The position numbers were made by a program, and so were the translations under genes. A DNA stretch of 59,561 nt from Clostridia bacterium (GTDB taxonomy: Bacteria > Bacillota > Clostridia > Oscillospirales > Acutalibacteraceae). The notes under the pieces are model-generated. The model saw nothing but the letters and a program-made list of their open reading frames with translations, was not told where the DNA came from and ran no database searches. This document shows positions 25,781 to 33,484 of this stretch, one piece after another. Each line of letters starts with the position of its first letter. Position 1 is the stretch's first letter. The stretch is taken from the NCBI GenBank assembly GCA_017407705.1, contig JAFQWA010000019.1, positions 1 to 59,561 on the forward strand. Reading direction: 5' to 3'.

Positions 25781-26275
25781 ATGAAAAGAATCGCAAAATT
25801 TGAAAAAGTAAGTCTTGAGCAATTTTCTAAAGACTGCAGTATCAGTGCTGATATTAACAGCATTTATGATAATATAAAGTTACCTCAACGTGCTACCAAA
25901 GGCTCGGCAGGATACGATTTTTTTGCTCCCTTTGATGTTACTTTAAAACCCGGTGAGGGAATCAAAGTTCCCACAGGTATCAGAGCTAAAATTGATGACG
26001 GCTTTGTGCTGAAAATATACCCGAGAAGCGGTCTGGGATTTAAGTTTCGTTTGCAGCTGGATAACACCGTTGGAATTATTGACGGTGATTATTACAACTC
26101 CGATAATGAGGGGCATATAATGGTTAAACTCACCAACGACAGCCGTTCAGATAAAACTGTTGAGATAAAAGCAGGGCAGGGGTTTGTGCAGGGAATTTTC
26201 TTGGAATACGGAATTACCGTTGACGACTGCTGTGAGGGTATAAGAAACGGCGGCTTCGGCAGTACAACAAAATAA
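25781..26275 (+). CDS. dut: dUTP diphosphatase
   Basis: A 164-residue trimeric-type dUTPase that hydrolyses dUTP to dUMP and pyrophosphate. The five family motifs are visible: 'KGSAGYDFFAP', 'YPRSGLGFK', 'GIIDGDYYN', the 'KAGQGFVQGIF' strand and the C-terminal P-loop-like 'NGGFGSTTK'. It is somewhat longer than the usual 145-150 residues because of an N-terminal extension of about 30 residues. The ATG at 25781 has GGTGAT upstream; a TTG four codons earlier lacks a site. Confidence 0.93.
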   Translation: MKRIAKFEKVSLEQFSKDCSISADINSIYDNIKLPQRATKGSAGYDFFAPFDVTLKPGEGIKVPTGIRAKIDDGFVLKIYPRSGLGFKFRLQLDNTVGIIDGDYYNSDNEGHIMVKLTNDSRSDKTVEIKAGQGFVQGIFLEYGITVDDCCEGIRNGGFGSTTK

Positions 26276-26280
26276 ATTGT

Positions 26281-26315
26281 AAGACTTGGAAAAATTTATT
26301 CCAAGTCTTATTTTT
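26281..26315 (+). terminator. Intrinsic terminator after dut
   Basis: Arms 26281-26291 and 26299-26309 (AAGACTTGGAA and its complement) with a seven-base loop, followed by TTTTT. The promoter of the next gene starts immediately after. Confidence 0.88.
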
Positions 26316-26318
26316 ATA

Positions 26319-26373
26319 TTGACAAAACTTTGACAAACTTGTATAATGTAATAAAAATGTATCATTTGATACA
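26319..26373 (+). promoter_or_regulatory. Promoter and operator-like palindrome of the Crp/Fnr-ABC operon
   Basis: TTGACA at 26319-26324, a 17-base spacer and TATAAT at 26342-26347 are a perfect consensus promoter. Right after the expected start site lies TGTATCATTTGATACA (26358-26373), two seven-base arms around a two-base centre. Its place at about +5 to +20 suits a repressor site, most simply for the Crp/Fnr protein encoded directly downstream. The last link is inference. Confidence 0.7.
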
Positions 26374-26381
26374 AAAATGAG

Positions 26382-27050
26382 GTGATTTGCATTAAAAAAA
26401 GTGATATAGCATTTTTACAAAAGCTTTTTCTTTTTAAAAATGCAAAACCACATACCTTTGATATGATATTAAAGGGTGATTGCGTAGATATACATGAGTA
26501 TAAAAAGGATGAGGTAGTTTTAAGCCGACATAATGCTAACGATTGCCTGATTATCATAAAAAGCGGTCAGCTGCTGGTCAGCAAGGCAGACGTTATGATA
26601 AAAAAGCTTTCAAAGGGCGATATTTTCGGCGTATCCACTTTGTTCTGTGAAAAGGAAAATTTCCAGACCACCGTTACTGCTACTCAAAACAGTGTTTTGT
26701 ACTTTTTGCCTCAATCTCTTATTACACAGCTTATGAATAACGATTTTTCACTGGCTGAAAATTACATAAAATTTTTATCGGCAAAAATTCAGTATCTTAA
26801 CACGGTTATTGACCGTTACACCGGCTCGAACGCTGAGGAAAAGTTGGCGGTATATCTGCTGAATAAGAGCACAGAGCTTTCTTGCGATACTTTTGAAATA
26901 AGTATGAGTAAGGCGGCGCTTAGTCTTAATTTAGGCAGGGCATCGGTATATAGGGCTTTGGATAATCTCATTAAGTCGGGGATTATTGAAAAGTCGGGCA
27001 AAACAGTTAAAATTTCAGACCCTATAAGTCTTGAAAAATATATTAAATAA
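26382..27050 (+). CDS. Crp/Fnr-family transcription regulator
   Basis: About 222 residues: an N-terminal cyclic-nucleotide-binding-like beta barrel (about 15-125, with 'GQLLVSKADVMIKKLSKGDIFG'), a dimer helix and a C-terminal winged helix with 'MSKAALSLNLGRASVYRALDNL' as the HTH. The N-terminal cysteine set of oxygen-sensing Fnr is absent, so the effector is unknown. It heads a four-gene operon with an ABC importer. The start is odd: the in-frame GTG at 26382 lies inside the likely ribosome site AGGTGAT, while the codon at proper distance is ATT at 26391; no ATG is available. Confidence 0.85.
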   Translation: MICIKKSDIAFLQKLFLFKNAKPHTFDMILKGDCVDIHEYKKDEVVLSRHNANDCLIIIKSGQLLVSKADVMIKKLSKGDIFGVSTLFCEKENFQTTVTATQNSVLYFLPQSLITQLMNNDFSLAENYIKFLSAKIQYLNTVIDRYTGSNAEEKLAVYLLNKSTELSCDTFEISMSKAALSLNLGRASVYRALDNLIKSGIIEKSGKTVKISDPISLEKYIK

Positions 27051-27063
27051 TGAGGAGATAATT

Positions 27064-28086
27064 ATGAAAAGAATTTTATCAGTAATTTTAGTGTTGGTGT
27101 TAACTTTAACACTTTTTGCATCCTGCAACACTACTAACACAACCGACAACAATGGTACAACCACACAGGCTACCACAACTGCACAGAGAACTAAAGTAAA
27201 CATTGGTTTTCTTAAAGGCCCCACAGGTATGGGTGCTGTTGGACTTTTGAAAAACAATGACGATAACAAAACAGAAAATCAGTATAATGCAACTGTTTTA
27301 GGTGCTCCTGACGCAATTACTGCAAAGGTTATAAAAGGTGAGCTTGATATTGCCGCAGTGCCTACAAACCTTGCTGCTGTGCTTTTCAACAAAGATGATG
27401 TTGACGTTCAGATTGCCGCACTTAACACACTGGGTGTGCTTTACATTATTGAGATCGGCGATACAATTAAAACCATAAACGATCTCAGCGGCAAGACAAT
27501 TTATGCAACCGGTAAGGGTTCAACTCCTGAGTATGCACTTAATTACATATTAAAGGCAAACGGACTTAATGACGTTAAGGTAGAATATAAGTCTGAACAT
27601 GCAGAACTTGCTACACTGATGAATCAGGGTGAAGTAGTGATTGGTATGTTGCCCGAGCCTAACGTGACTTCGGTTTTATTAAACAATAAAAACGCTCGTA
27701 TTGCCCTTAACTTAACTGAGGAATGGGAAAAGGCAACTAAGAAAAACGGTATTGAAAACAGTGTTCTTTCTATGGGTTGCGTTATTGTAAATACTGAGTT
27801 TGCTAAAAACAACAAGAAGGCTGTTGATACCTTCTTGGCTGAATATAAAGCATCTATTGATTATGTAAATAACAACGTAGAAGCTGCTGCAGCCCTTTGT
27901 GAGACTTACGGTATTATCCCCAAAGCACCTGTTGCTAAAAAGGCAATTCCCAACTGCAACATCTGCTACATCGACGGTGCTGATATGAAAGCACAAATTA
28001 AAGATTACTATCAGGTTTTGTTTGACGCAAACCCGAAATCTGTAGGAGGAAAGCTTCCTGATGATACGTTCTATTATTCAAAATAG
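27064..28086 (+). CDS. ABC transporter substrate-binding lipoprotein (NitT/TauT or NMT1-like)
   Basis: A 340-residue exported lipoprotein. The signal peptide ends in a lipobox with Cys21 ('LFASCN'), and a Thr-rich linker (about 23-45) precedes the binding domain. Segments such as 'NIGFLKGPTGMGAVGLL', 'GELDIAAVPTNLAAVLF' and 'LSGKTIYATGKGSTPEYAL' are typical of the SsuA/TauA/THI5-like fold. The substrate cannot be named; no thiamine riboswitch or sulfur gene is nearby. It overlaps the permease gene by 26 bases and follows the Crp/Fnr gene by 13. Confidence 0.85.
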   Translation: MKRILSVILVLVLTLTLFASCNTTNTTDNNGTTTQATTTAQRTKVNIGFLKGPTGMGAVGLLKNNDDNKTENQYNATVLGAPDAITAKVIKGELDIAAVPTNLAAVLFNKDDVDVQIAALNTLGVLYIIEIGDTIKTINDLSGKTIYATGKGSTPEYALNYILKANGLNDVKVEYKSEHAELATLMNQGEVVIGMLPEPNVTSVLLNNKNARIALNLTEEWEKATKKNGIENSVLSMGCVIVNTEFAKNNKKAVDTFLAEYKASIDYVNNNVEAAAALCETYGIIPKAPVAKKAIPNCNICYIDGADMKAQIKDYYQVLFDANPKSVGGKLPDDTFYYSK

Positions 28087-28840
28087 AATAGCAAAAAAGA
28101 TTGCAACTGTTATACTGGTGGCTGTATTTTGGGTCGCAGTTTGGCAGATACTTTATCTTGCAGTAGATAAGGAGATACTTTTGGTATCTCCTATTACTGT
28201 TTTAACAAGACTGTGTGTGCTTGTAAAGCTGCCGTCTTTTTGGAAAACGGTGGTCTTTACACTCATACGTATTCTTATAGGATTTTCACTGGGAGTAATA
28301 GTTGGTGGATTGCTTGGCACTGTTACTGCTAAAGTCAAGTTTTTACACACACTTTTTCGTCCGCTTATAACTATCATAAAAGCAACTCCGGTGGCATCCT
28401 TTATTATCCTGCTTTTGGTGTGGACCAAGGACTCCACAATACCGGTGATAATTTCATTTTTAATGGTACTGCCCATAATATGGAGTAACGTATTTAACGC
28501 TATAGGACAAGTTGATAACAAACTGTTGCAGATGGCAGATGTGTTTGAATTATCCTTAGCAAAACGTTTTAAATACATCTATTTTCCATCGGTAATGCCA
28601 TATTTTATGTCTGCCTCAGTTACTGCGTTAGGACTTTCTTGGAAAGCAGGAATAGCCGCTGAGGTGTTGTGTCAGCCTGATAACTCTATCGGCGGTATGC
28701 TGCAGGACGCTAAAATTTATCTGGAAACACCCGACCTTTTCGCCTGGACCATTACTGTTATAATCATCAGTATGATACTGGAATGGCTGCTGATATTCTT
28801 TGTTAACAAATTAAAGAAAAGACGAGGTGTTAATATATGA
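28061..28840 (+). CDS. ABC transporter permease (NitT/TauT family)
   Basis: A 259-residue membrane protein with about six helices and the binding-protein-dependent transport loop in 'EVFELSLAKRFKYIYFPS' followed by 'GLSWKAGIAAEVL', the EAA region that contacts the ATPase. It resembles SsuC/TauC permeases. AGGAGG at 28044-28049 lies within the end of the binding-protein gene. It overlaps the ATPase gene by four bases, completing a tightly coupled importer operon. Confidence 0.88.
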   Translation: MIRSIIQNRIAKKIATVILVAVFWVAVWQILYLAVDKEILLVSPITVLTRLCVLVKLPSFWKTVVFTLIRILIGFSLGVIVGGLLGTVTAKVKFLHTLFRPLITIIKATPVASFIILLLVWTKDSTIPVIISFLMVLPIIWSNVFNAIGQVDNKLLQMADVFELSLAKRFKYIYFPSVMPYFMSASVTALGLSWKAGIAAEVLCQPDNSIGGMLQDAKIYLETPDLFAWTITVIIISMILEWLLIFFVNKLKKRRGVNI

Positions 28841-29391
28841 TAAGACTAAATAACATCTCAAAAAGCTTTGGAGATAAGCTTTTATTTAAAGATTTTTCTT
28901 ATAACTTTGATACAGGTATTATTTGCATAACAGGGGAGTCGGGCTGCGGTAAGACAACACTATTAAACATTATCGCAGGTCTTGTAGCGCCCGATGAAGG
29001 TGCTGTAACTGCCGACGGCGGTAAATTAAGAATGGTGTTTCAAGAGCCCAGATTACTGGACTGGTGCACTGTGTTGCAAAACGTTTGCATTAAAAGTGAT
29101 GATAAAATCAGGGCAAGTGAGCTTTTAGAAAACCTTATGCTTCAAAACGAGGAAAATTCATATCCCGATAAGCTGTCAGGCGGTATGCGACAGCGTGTGG
29201 CAATAGCAAGGGCGTTGTGCGACAATCCCGATATTTTGCTGTTAGATGAGCCGTTTAACGGGCTTGATGAGGCTACTGTACAAACGGCAATCAACGTTAT
29301 AAAAGAAAATATGCAAGGAAAGCTTGTTATCTGCGTTTCACACAATCTTGATATAGTAGAGCAAATAGCAGATAAGATTATAAAATTGTAA
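28837..29391 (+). CDS. Compact ABC transporter ATP-binding protein
   Basis: A 184-residue ATPase with every catalytic motif: Walker A 'GESGCGKTTL', Q-loop 'MVFQEPRLLDW', signature 'LSGGMRQRVAIARAL', Walker B 'ILLLDEPF' and H-loop 'CVSHN'. Relatives such as SsuB/TauB are usually 240-260 residues; here the C-terminal extension and part of the helical domain are missing, with no sign of frameshift. It overlaps the permease start by ATGA. A strong terminator follows. Confidence 0.9.
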   Translation: MIRLNNISKSFGDKLLFKDFSYNFDTGIICITGESGCGKTTLLNIIAGLVAPDEGAVTADGGKLRMVFQEPRLLDWCTVLQNVCIKSDDKIRASELLENLMLQNEENSYPDKLSGGMRQRVAIARALCDNPDILLLDEPFNGLDEATVQTAINVIKENMQGKLVICVSHNLDIVEQIADKIIKL

Positions 29392-29397
29392 AAATAA

Positions 29398-29428
29398 AAC
29401 CCCCGACCTTTAAAAGTCGGGGGTTAAA
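29398..29428. terminator. Bidirectional terminator between ABC operon and GH16 gene
   Basis: AACCCCCGAC (29398-29407) pairs with GTCGGGGGTT (29416-29425). It is GC-rich, has an eight-base loop and AT-rich tails on both sides. Confidence 0.88.
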
Positions 29429-29436
29429 TTTTATAT

Positions 29437-30495
29437 TTAGAATTTCTTGTAAACCTTTACCCAGTCAACTTTGATTCCGTCAGGAAGCTTGCTGTCGTCA
29501 CACTGACCTGCCCAAGTACCTGCTTCAACTGTTAATTTAAGGTATGTAGGAACCTCGCAGATATCAGCCTGAGCAGAAGTGATCTCATGGGTCTTTTTGC
29601 CGTCAACATAGAAGCGGTAAGCATCCTTAGTCCACTCTAAAGCAAAGGTGTGATAACCTGTATGTACGCCAGGAACGTGTACGTTAGTACCGATAGACTT
29701 GTGGTCTGAACCGTAGCCGTCCCAATGGATAGCGTGGTTGATTCTCTCGCTGGAAAGGTATGCAGACTCAAAAATATCAATCTCAGTACCGTCTGATCCA
29801 CCCTTAACGCCGTTATCAATAGAGTTGGGCATAAGCCAAAAAGCACCCCAGAATCCGGGAGATTTCTGCAACTCACAACGTGCTTCGAAATATCCGTAGG
29901 TCTGCTCAAATCTGTCACGGCTTCTTACAGCACCTGATTTATAAACAGAGCCCTGAAGCTTAGCGCAGGATAAAACAAGGTTTCCTTTACCGTCAAGACT
30001 TACCATATCCTTACGCCATACGTTTCCGTTATGTCTGGTCCATTCGGGGCAGATTTCCCATTTGCTTCTATCTAAGGTTGTACCTTCAAAATCATCGTAG
30101 AATGTCTGTCTGTATCTGGTGTTGTTGAAATAGATAACACCTGCCTGAGTTGTAATAGTTTTCTTGGTGGGAGTAGGTTTCTTAGTAGTTGATGCAACGG
30201 GTTTAGTGGTAGATTTTGCAGTGCTTATGGTTGATGCGGTAGTAGGGTTGTTGTCATTTTTATTGATAGTACCTGCTGCGGTAGTACCGTCTTCAGTAGT
30301 AGCACCTTCGGTAGTGGGAGCCTCGGTAGTACCATCTTCCAATGTGGTAGCTGCAGTAGGCTGAGTTGTGGCCTGACCTGCTGTAGTTGTTGCTTTTGTT
30401 GTAGCATCTGCATCGGTAGTGGGTGTGCCGGTGCAGGAGGTGAATACAAAAGCCATTGCCAATAAAAGGGATAATGCGATTAGTAACTTTTTCAT
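29437..30495 (-). CDS. Glycoside hydrolase family 16 lipoprotein (beta-glucanase-like)
   Basis: A 352-residue surface lipoprotein. Signal peptide with Cys21 in 'FTSC', a low-complexity Thr/Ala-rich linker (about 22-116), then a GH16 jelly-roll domain from residue 120. The catalytic motif 'GTEIDIFES' gives Glu238, Asp240 and Glu243, the ExDxxE pattern of laminarinases and lichenases. 'GYFEARCELQKSPGFWGAFWL' and 'YHTFALEWTKDAYRFYVDG' are also typical. It probably cuts beta-1,3- or mixed-linkage glucans at the cell surface. CGGAGGA precedes the ATG. Confidence 0.93.
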   Translation of the reverse strand: MKKLLIALSLLLAMAFVFTSCTGTPTTDADATTKATTTAGQATTQPTAATTLEDGTTEAPTTEGATTEDGTTAAGTINKNDNNPTTASTISTAKSTTKPVASTTKKPTPTKKTITTQAGVIYFNNTRYRQTFYDDFEGTTLDRSKWEICPEWTRHNGNVWRKDMVSLDGKGNLVLSCAKLQGSVYKSGAVRSRDRFEQTYGYFEARCELQKSPGFWGAFWLMPNSIDNGVKGGSDGTEIDIFESAYLSSERINHAIHWDGYGSDHKSIGTNVHVPGVHTGYHTFALEWTKDAYRFYVDGKKTHEITSAQADICEVPTYLKLTVEAGTWAGQCDDSKLPDGIKVDWVKVYKKF

Positions 30496-30609
30496 AAAAA
30501 TCCTCCGAGATTTTAATATTTTTATTATAATAGCACAACTAATTATTAATTACAAGTTCACAAATAAAATTTTTTATGGTTTATAATAAATATTAAAGAG
30601 GTGCATTCT

Positions 30610-31002
30610 ATGTTTAATAGATTAAAACAATTTATGTATGGCAGATACGGTTCAGATCAACTATCAATGGCGCTGATAATATTAGCTTTCGTAATATCAT
30701 TTATCACTATACTGATAGGTATTCCGTTTTTAAATCTTATCTCATATATTCCTTTGGGATTTGTTATTTTCAGAACCTTTTCCCGTAACATCAGTAAAAG
30801 ATACGCAGAAAATCAAAAGTTTTTGAAATATTATTATCCTATACAAACTAAAATTAAAACAAAAATTACTAGGGCAAAGGATAAAAATAATAAGTATTAT
30901 AAGTGTAAAGGCTGCGGGGCAACCTTGAGAGTTCCTAAAGGTAAGGGCAGGATTGACATTACTTGTCCTAAGTGTCGCACTAAATTTACTAAAAGAACTT
31001 AA
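30610..31002 (+). CDS. Small membrane protein with C-terminal zinc ribbon
   Basis: A 130-residue protein with two adjacent hydrophobic helices (about residues 18-55), a basic stretch, and a C-terminal zinc ribbon with 'CKGCGATLRVPKGKG' and 'CPKCRTKF' (two CxxC pairs). I do not know its function; similar proteins are common in Clostridia. The ATG at 30610 has AGAGGTG upstream, better placed than the GTG at 30601. It seems to be a single gene, because a consensus promoter for yajC follows. Confidence 0.75.
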   Translation: MFNRLKQFMYGRYGSDQLSMALIILAFVISFITILIGIPFLNLISYIPLGFVIFRTFSRNISKRYAENQKFLKYYYPIQTKIKTKITRAKDKNNKYYKCKGCGATLRVPKGKGRIDITCPKCRTKFTKRT

Positions 31003-31009
31003 AAAGTCC

Positions 31010-31038
31010 TTGCAATTGTGTTATATTAAGTATATAAT
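31010..31038 (+). promoter_or_regulatory. Promoter for yajC
   Basis: TTGCAA (31010-31015), a 17-base spacer and TATAAT (31033-31038), followed by the yajC ribosome site at 31056-31060. Confidence 0.7.
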
Positions 31039-31070
31039 TAAATAAATATTTTTTTGGAGGTATGTTAAGT

Positions 31071-31376
31071 ATGGATCCGTGGGTAATGATAATTTACATT
31101 GTTGCATTATTTGCTATTATGTATTTTCTTATGATTCGTCCTCAGCGCAAAAAGCAGAAGGAAGAGGAAAGAATGAGAAACAACCTGCAGGTAGGAGATG
31201 AAATTCTCACTATCGGCGGTATTTACGGCAAGATCGTTGCTATGAAGGAAGATTCTTTCATTTTAGAGTCCGGTCCTGACCGTGCAAAGATCCGTGTTGC
31301 TAAATGGGCTTTACAGCAGAACTTTACTGTTCACGAGGATGATACTCAGGCAGTTAAAGGTAAGACCAATAAATAA
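31071..31376 (+). CDS. yajC: Preprotein translocase subunit YajC
   Basis: A 101-residue protein with one N-terminal membrane helix ('WVMIIYIVALFAIMYFLMI'), the family hallmark 'RPQRKKQKEEERMRNNL' and the C-terminal domain 'VGDEILTIGGIYGKI'. YajC is an accessory of the Sec translocase. The ATG at 31071 is ten bases after GGAGG; the ATG at 31062 is too close. It precedes TIGR04086 and the SCIFF genes, an order that, as I recall, recurs in Clostridia. Confidence 0.93.
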   Translation: MDPWVMIIYIVALFAIMYFLMIRPQRKKQKEEERMRNNLQVGDEILTIGGIYGKIVAMKEDSFILESGPDRAKIRVAKWALQQNFTVHEDDTQAVKGKTNK

Positions 31377-31436
31377 TAGTTCTAAATATTACCGCTTCTG
31401 AATATTTTAAACTATAAAGTATTCGGGAGTGGTATT

Positions 31437-31844
31437 ATGATAGATACTAAAAATTCTTCGGGAATTTTATCTGTATTTAAACCTATTTTGTGGGGCGTTT
31501 TAGCAGGTGCAGTGGTAACTGTTATATTTATGTTCCTGTTTGCCGCAGTCCTTACTTTCAGCGATATGTCTGACTCGGCGGCAGCAGTTATGTCTATGAT
31601 CTCATTAGCCGTGGGATCATTAGCAGCGGGATTTGTTGCATCCAAGCTTTTCGGGAAAAACGGATTGTTCGTTGGTGTGGCAACGGGTGCTGTTCTGTTC
31701 ATTATAGTTATGATAGTTTCTATGCTTTTAAGCTCTACCGGTTTTACCATTCAGTCTGTAATAAAACTTGTATTAACTCTTATCAGCGGTGCTGTTGGCG
31801 GCGTTGCAGGGGTTAATTTGAAAAAGCGTAAAAAAATTATTTGA
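31437..31844 (+). CDS. TIGR04086 family membrane protein
   Basis: A 135-residue protein with four hydrophobic helices and a basic C-terminal tail. Size, Gly/Ala-rich helices and the position between yajC and the SCIFF precursor fit TIGR04086, a clostridial membrane family of unknown function. GGGAGTGG precedes the ATG. The -35 box of the SCIFF promoter overlaps its stop codon. Confidence 0.8.
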   Translation: MIDTKNSSGILSVFKPILWGVLAGAVVTVIFMFLFAAVLTFSDMSDSAAAVMSMISLAVGSLAAGFVASKLFGKNGLFVGVATGAVLFIIVMIVSMLLSSTGFTIQSVIKLVLTLISGAVGGVAGVNLKKRKKII

Positions 31845-31869
31845 AATTTATACCATTATGTTGTATAAT
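31841..31869 (+). promoter_or_regulatory. Promoter for the SCIFF precursor gene
   Basis: TTGAAA (31841-31846), 17 bases, TATAAT (31864-31869). The -35 overlaps the stop codon of the TIGR04086 gene, so the peptide can be expressed independently. Confidence 0.7.
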
Positions 31870-31903
31870 GATATAAACTTAATTTAAGAAAGGATTTTTT
31901 AAT

Positions 31904-32041
31904 ATGAAACATGTTAAAACATTAAACAAAACCAATCTTAAGAAAACAGCTGCAAAAGGCGGCTGCAGCGAATGTCAGACATCTTGCCAGTCAGCTTGCA
32001 AGACCTCTTGCACAGTTGCTAATCAGAAGTGCGAGAAATAA
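31904..32041 (+). CDS. scfA: SCIFF (six-cysteine ranthipeptide) precursor
   Basis: A 45-residue peptide with exactly six cysteines, at positions 21, 24, 28, 32, 36 and 43, after a basic, Cys-free leader of about 20 residues. This matches the SCIFF family ('six cysteines in forty-five residues') found across Clostridia. The cysteines are expected to be joined by thioether links to nearby residues such as Thr by the radical SAM enzyme encoded downstream. The ATG has GAAAGGA upstream. The fate and function of the mature peptide are not established beyond the family; a regulatory or quorum role has been suggested for ranthipeptides. Confidence 0.95.
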   Translation: MKHVKTLNKTNLKKTAAKGGCSECQTSCQSACKTSCTVANQKCEK

Positions 32042-32055
32042 GTTTCTCAACCGAT

Positions 32056-32096
32056 ACGGGCGGACAAAAGTCCGCCTGTTTTGATGTATTTTTTAA
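32056..32096 (+). terminator. Attenuating terminator between SCIFF precursor and maturase
   Basis: A ten-base-pair stem (32056-32065 with 32070-32079) and AAAA loop, followed by TTTT and, a few bases on, a further run of six T. It lies before the maturase gene, so it should let most transcripts end after the peptide and only some continue. Confidence 0.8.
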
Positions 32097-32114
32097 AAAA
32101 GACAGGAATTAGAT

Positions 32115-33479
32115 ATGATACATAAATATTCGTTAAATGGATTTAATATAGTGCTTGACATTTGTAGCGGTGCTGTCCATGTTATGGACGAGCTTGGCTA
32201 TGAATTGGTGGATTATACTTCTGCTGATATGCCTGAAAAGTGCCCTGATGAAGCCTATAACGCCTTAAATAAATTCAGCAAGGAAGAAATTGATGAAACT
32301 TATTCCGAGCTGTATGAGCTTGTTAAAGAGGGATTATTGCACACTCCCGATGACTATGACCAGTTCAAAGGCAAAATGGCTCCTGCACCTATTAAAGCTA
32401 TGTGTCTGCACATTGCCCATGACTGCAATTTAAGATGTGATTATTGCTTTGCAGCTAAGGGTGACTTTGGTCACGGCAGAAAGCTTATGTCTTATGAGGT
32501 GGGTAAAAAGGCAATTGACTTTTTGCTGGATAACTCAGGTAGCAGAACAAACTTAGAGGTGGATTTCTTTGGCGGTGAGCCGCTTATGAACTTTGACGTT
32601 GTAAAGCAGCTGGTTGCTTATGCAAGAAGCCGTGAGAAGGAATATAATAAGAATTTCCGCTTTACTGTTACTACTAACGGACTTTTGCTGGATGATGACA
32701 TTATGGATTTCATCAACAAGGAAATGTCCAACGTAGTTTTGTCTATCGACGGCAGAAAAGAAATTAACGACGCGTTGCGTGTTTCTCCCAATGGTAAGGG
32801 CTGCTATGACATCATTGTTCCCAAGTTCAAGGAGATGGTAAAACGCCGCAACGGTGAGCAGTATTATGTTCGTGGCACTTTCACCCGTAAAAACCCCGAT
32901 TTTTACGAGGACGTTATGCACCTTTATGATCTTGGCTTTGACCAGATCTCCATTGAGCCGGTTGTTTCCGATCCTCAGATTTCTTATTCGTTAACTGAAG
33001 AGGATGCCGAGAGGGTGGGTCAGGAATACGAAAAACTGGCTAAAAAGATAATTGAGATGAAAAAAGCAGGGGAGAGTATCAATTTCTTCCACTTTATGTT
33101 GGATCTTGATCAGGGTCCCTGTGCTATTAAACGTTTACGTGGTTGTTCTTGCGGTAATGAGTATGTTTCGGTAACTCCTGAAGGCGATATTTATCCTTGC
33201 CATCAGTTTGTTGGTATTGACGGCTTTAAAATGGGCAATATTGATGACGGTAAGATTGATAACGAGCTTAAAGCAGAGTTTTCAAAGGCTAATATCTTTA
33301 ACAAAGAGCACTGCCGTGATTGTTGGGCAAGATTTTACTGCAGTGGCGGTTGCAACGCAAACTCACAGCAGTATGCAGGTGGTATATTTAATAAGCACGA
33401 GGTTTCTTGTTTGCTTGAACAAAAACGTCTTGAATGCGCTATTATGATAAAGGCTGCTCTTGCAGAAGATGAAGAATAA
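32115..33479 (+). CDS. scfB: Radical SAM SCIFF peptide maturase
   Basis: A 454-residue radical SAM/SPASM enzyme. The N-terminal precursor-binding (RRE-like) region is followed by the SAM cluster motif with Cys104, Cys108 and Cys111 ('CNLRCDYC'), then 'DFFGGEPLMNFDVV', and a C-terminal SPASM region rich in Cys ('CAIKRLRGCSCGNEY', 'YPCHQF', 'CRDCWARFYCSGGC') for two auxiliary 4Fe-4S clusters. It should form thioether bonds in the SCIFF peptide encoded 73 bases upstream. Length and context fit the family exactly. Confidence 0.96.
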   Translation: MIHKYSLNGFNIVLDICSGAVHVMDELGYELVDYTSADMPEKCPDEAYNALNKFSKEEIDETYSELYELVKEGLLHTPDDYDQFKGKMAPAPIKAMCLHIAHDCNLRCDYCFAAKGDFGHGRKLMSYEVGKKAIDFLLDNSGSRTNLEVDFFGGEPLMNFDVVKQLVAYARSREKEYNKNFRFTVTTNGLLLDDDIMDFINKEMSNVVLSIDGRKEINDALRVSPNGKGCYDIIVPKFKEMVKRRNGEQYYVRGTFTRKNPDFYEDVMHLYDLGFDQISIEPVVSDPQISYSLTEEDAERVGQEYEKLAKKIIEMKKAGESINFFHFMLDLDQGPCAIKRLRGCSCGNEYVSVTPEGDIYPCHQFVGIDGFKMGNIDDGKIDNELKAEFSKANIFNKEHCRDCWARFYCSGGCNANSQQYAGGIFNKHEVSCLLEQKRLECAIMIKAALAEDEE

Positions 33480-33484
33480 TAAAA

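Noticed and set aside
30164-30449. Open frames on both strands opposite the Thr-rich linker of the GH16 gene
   Set aside because: They are by-products of the low-complexity repeat; no start signals.
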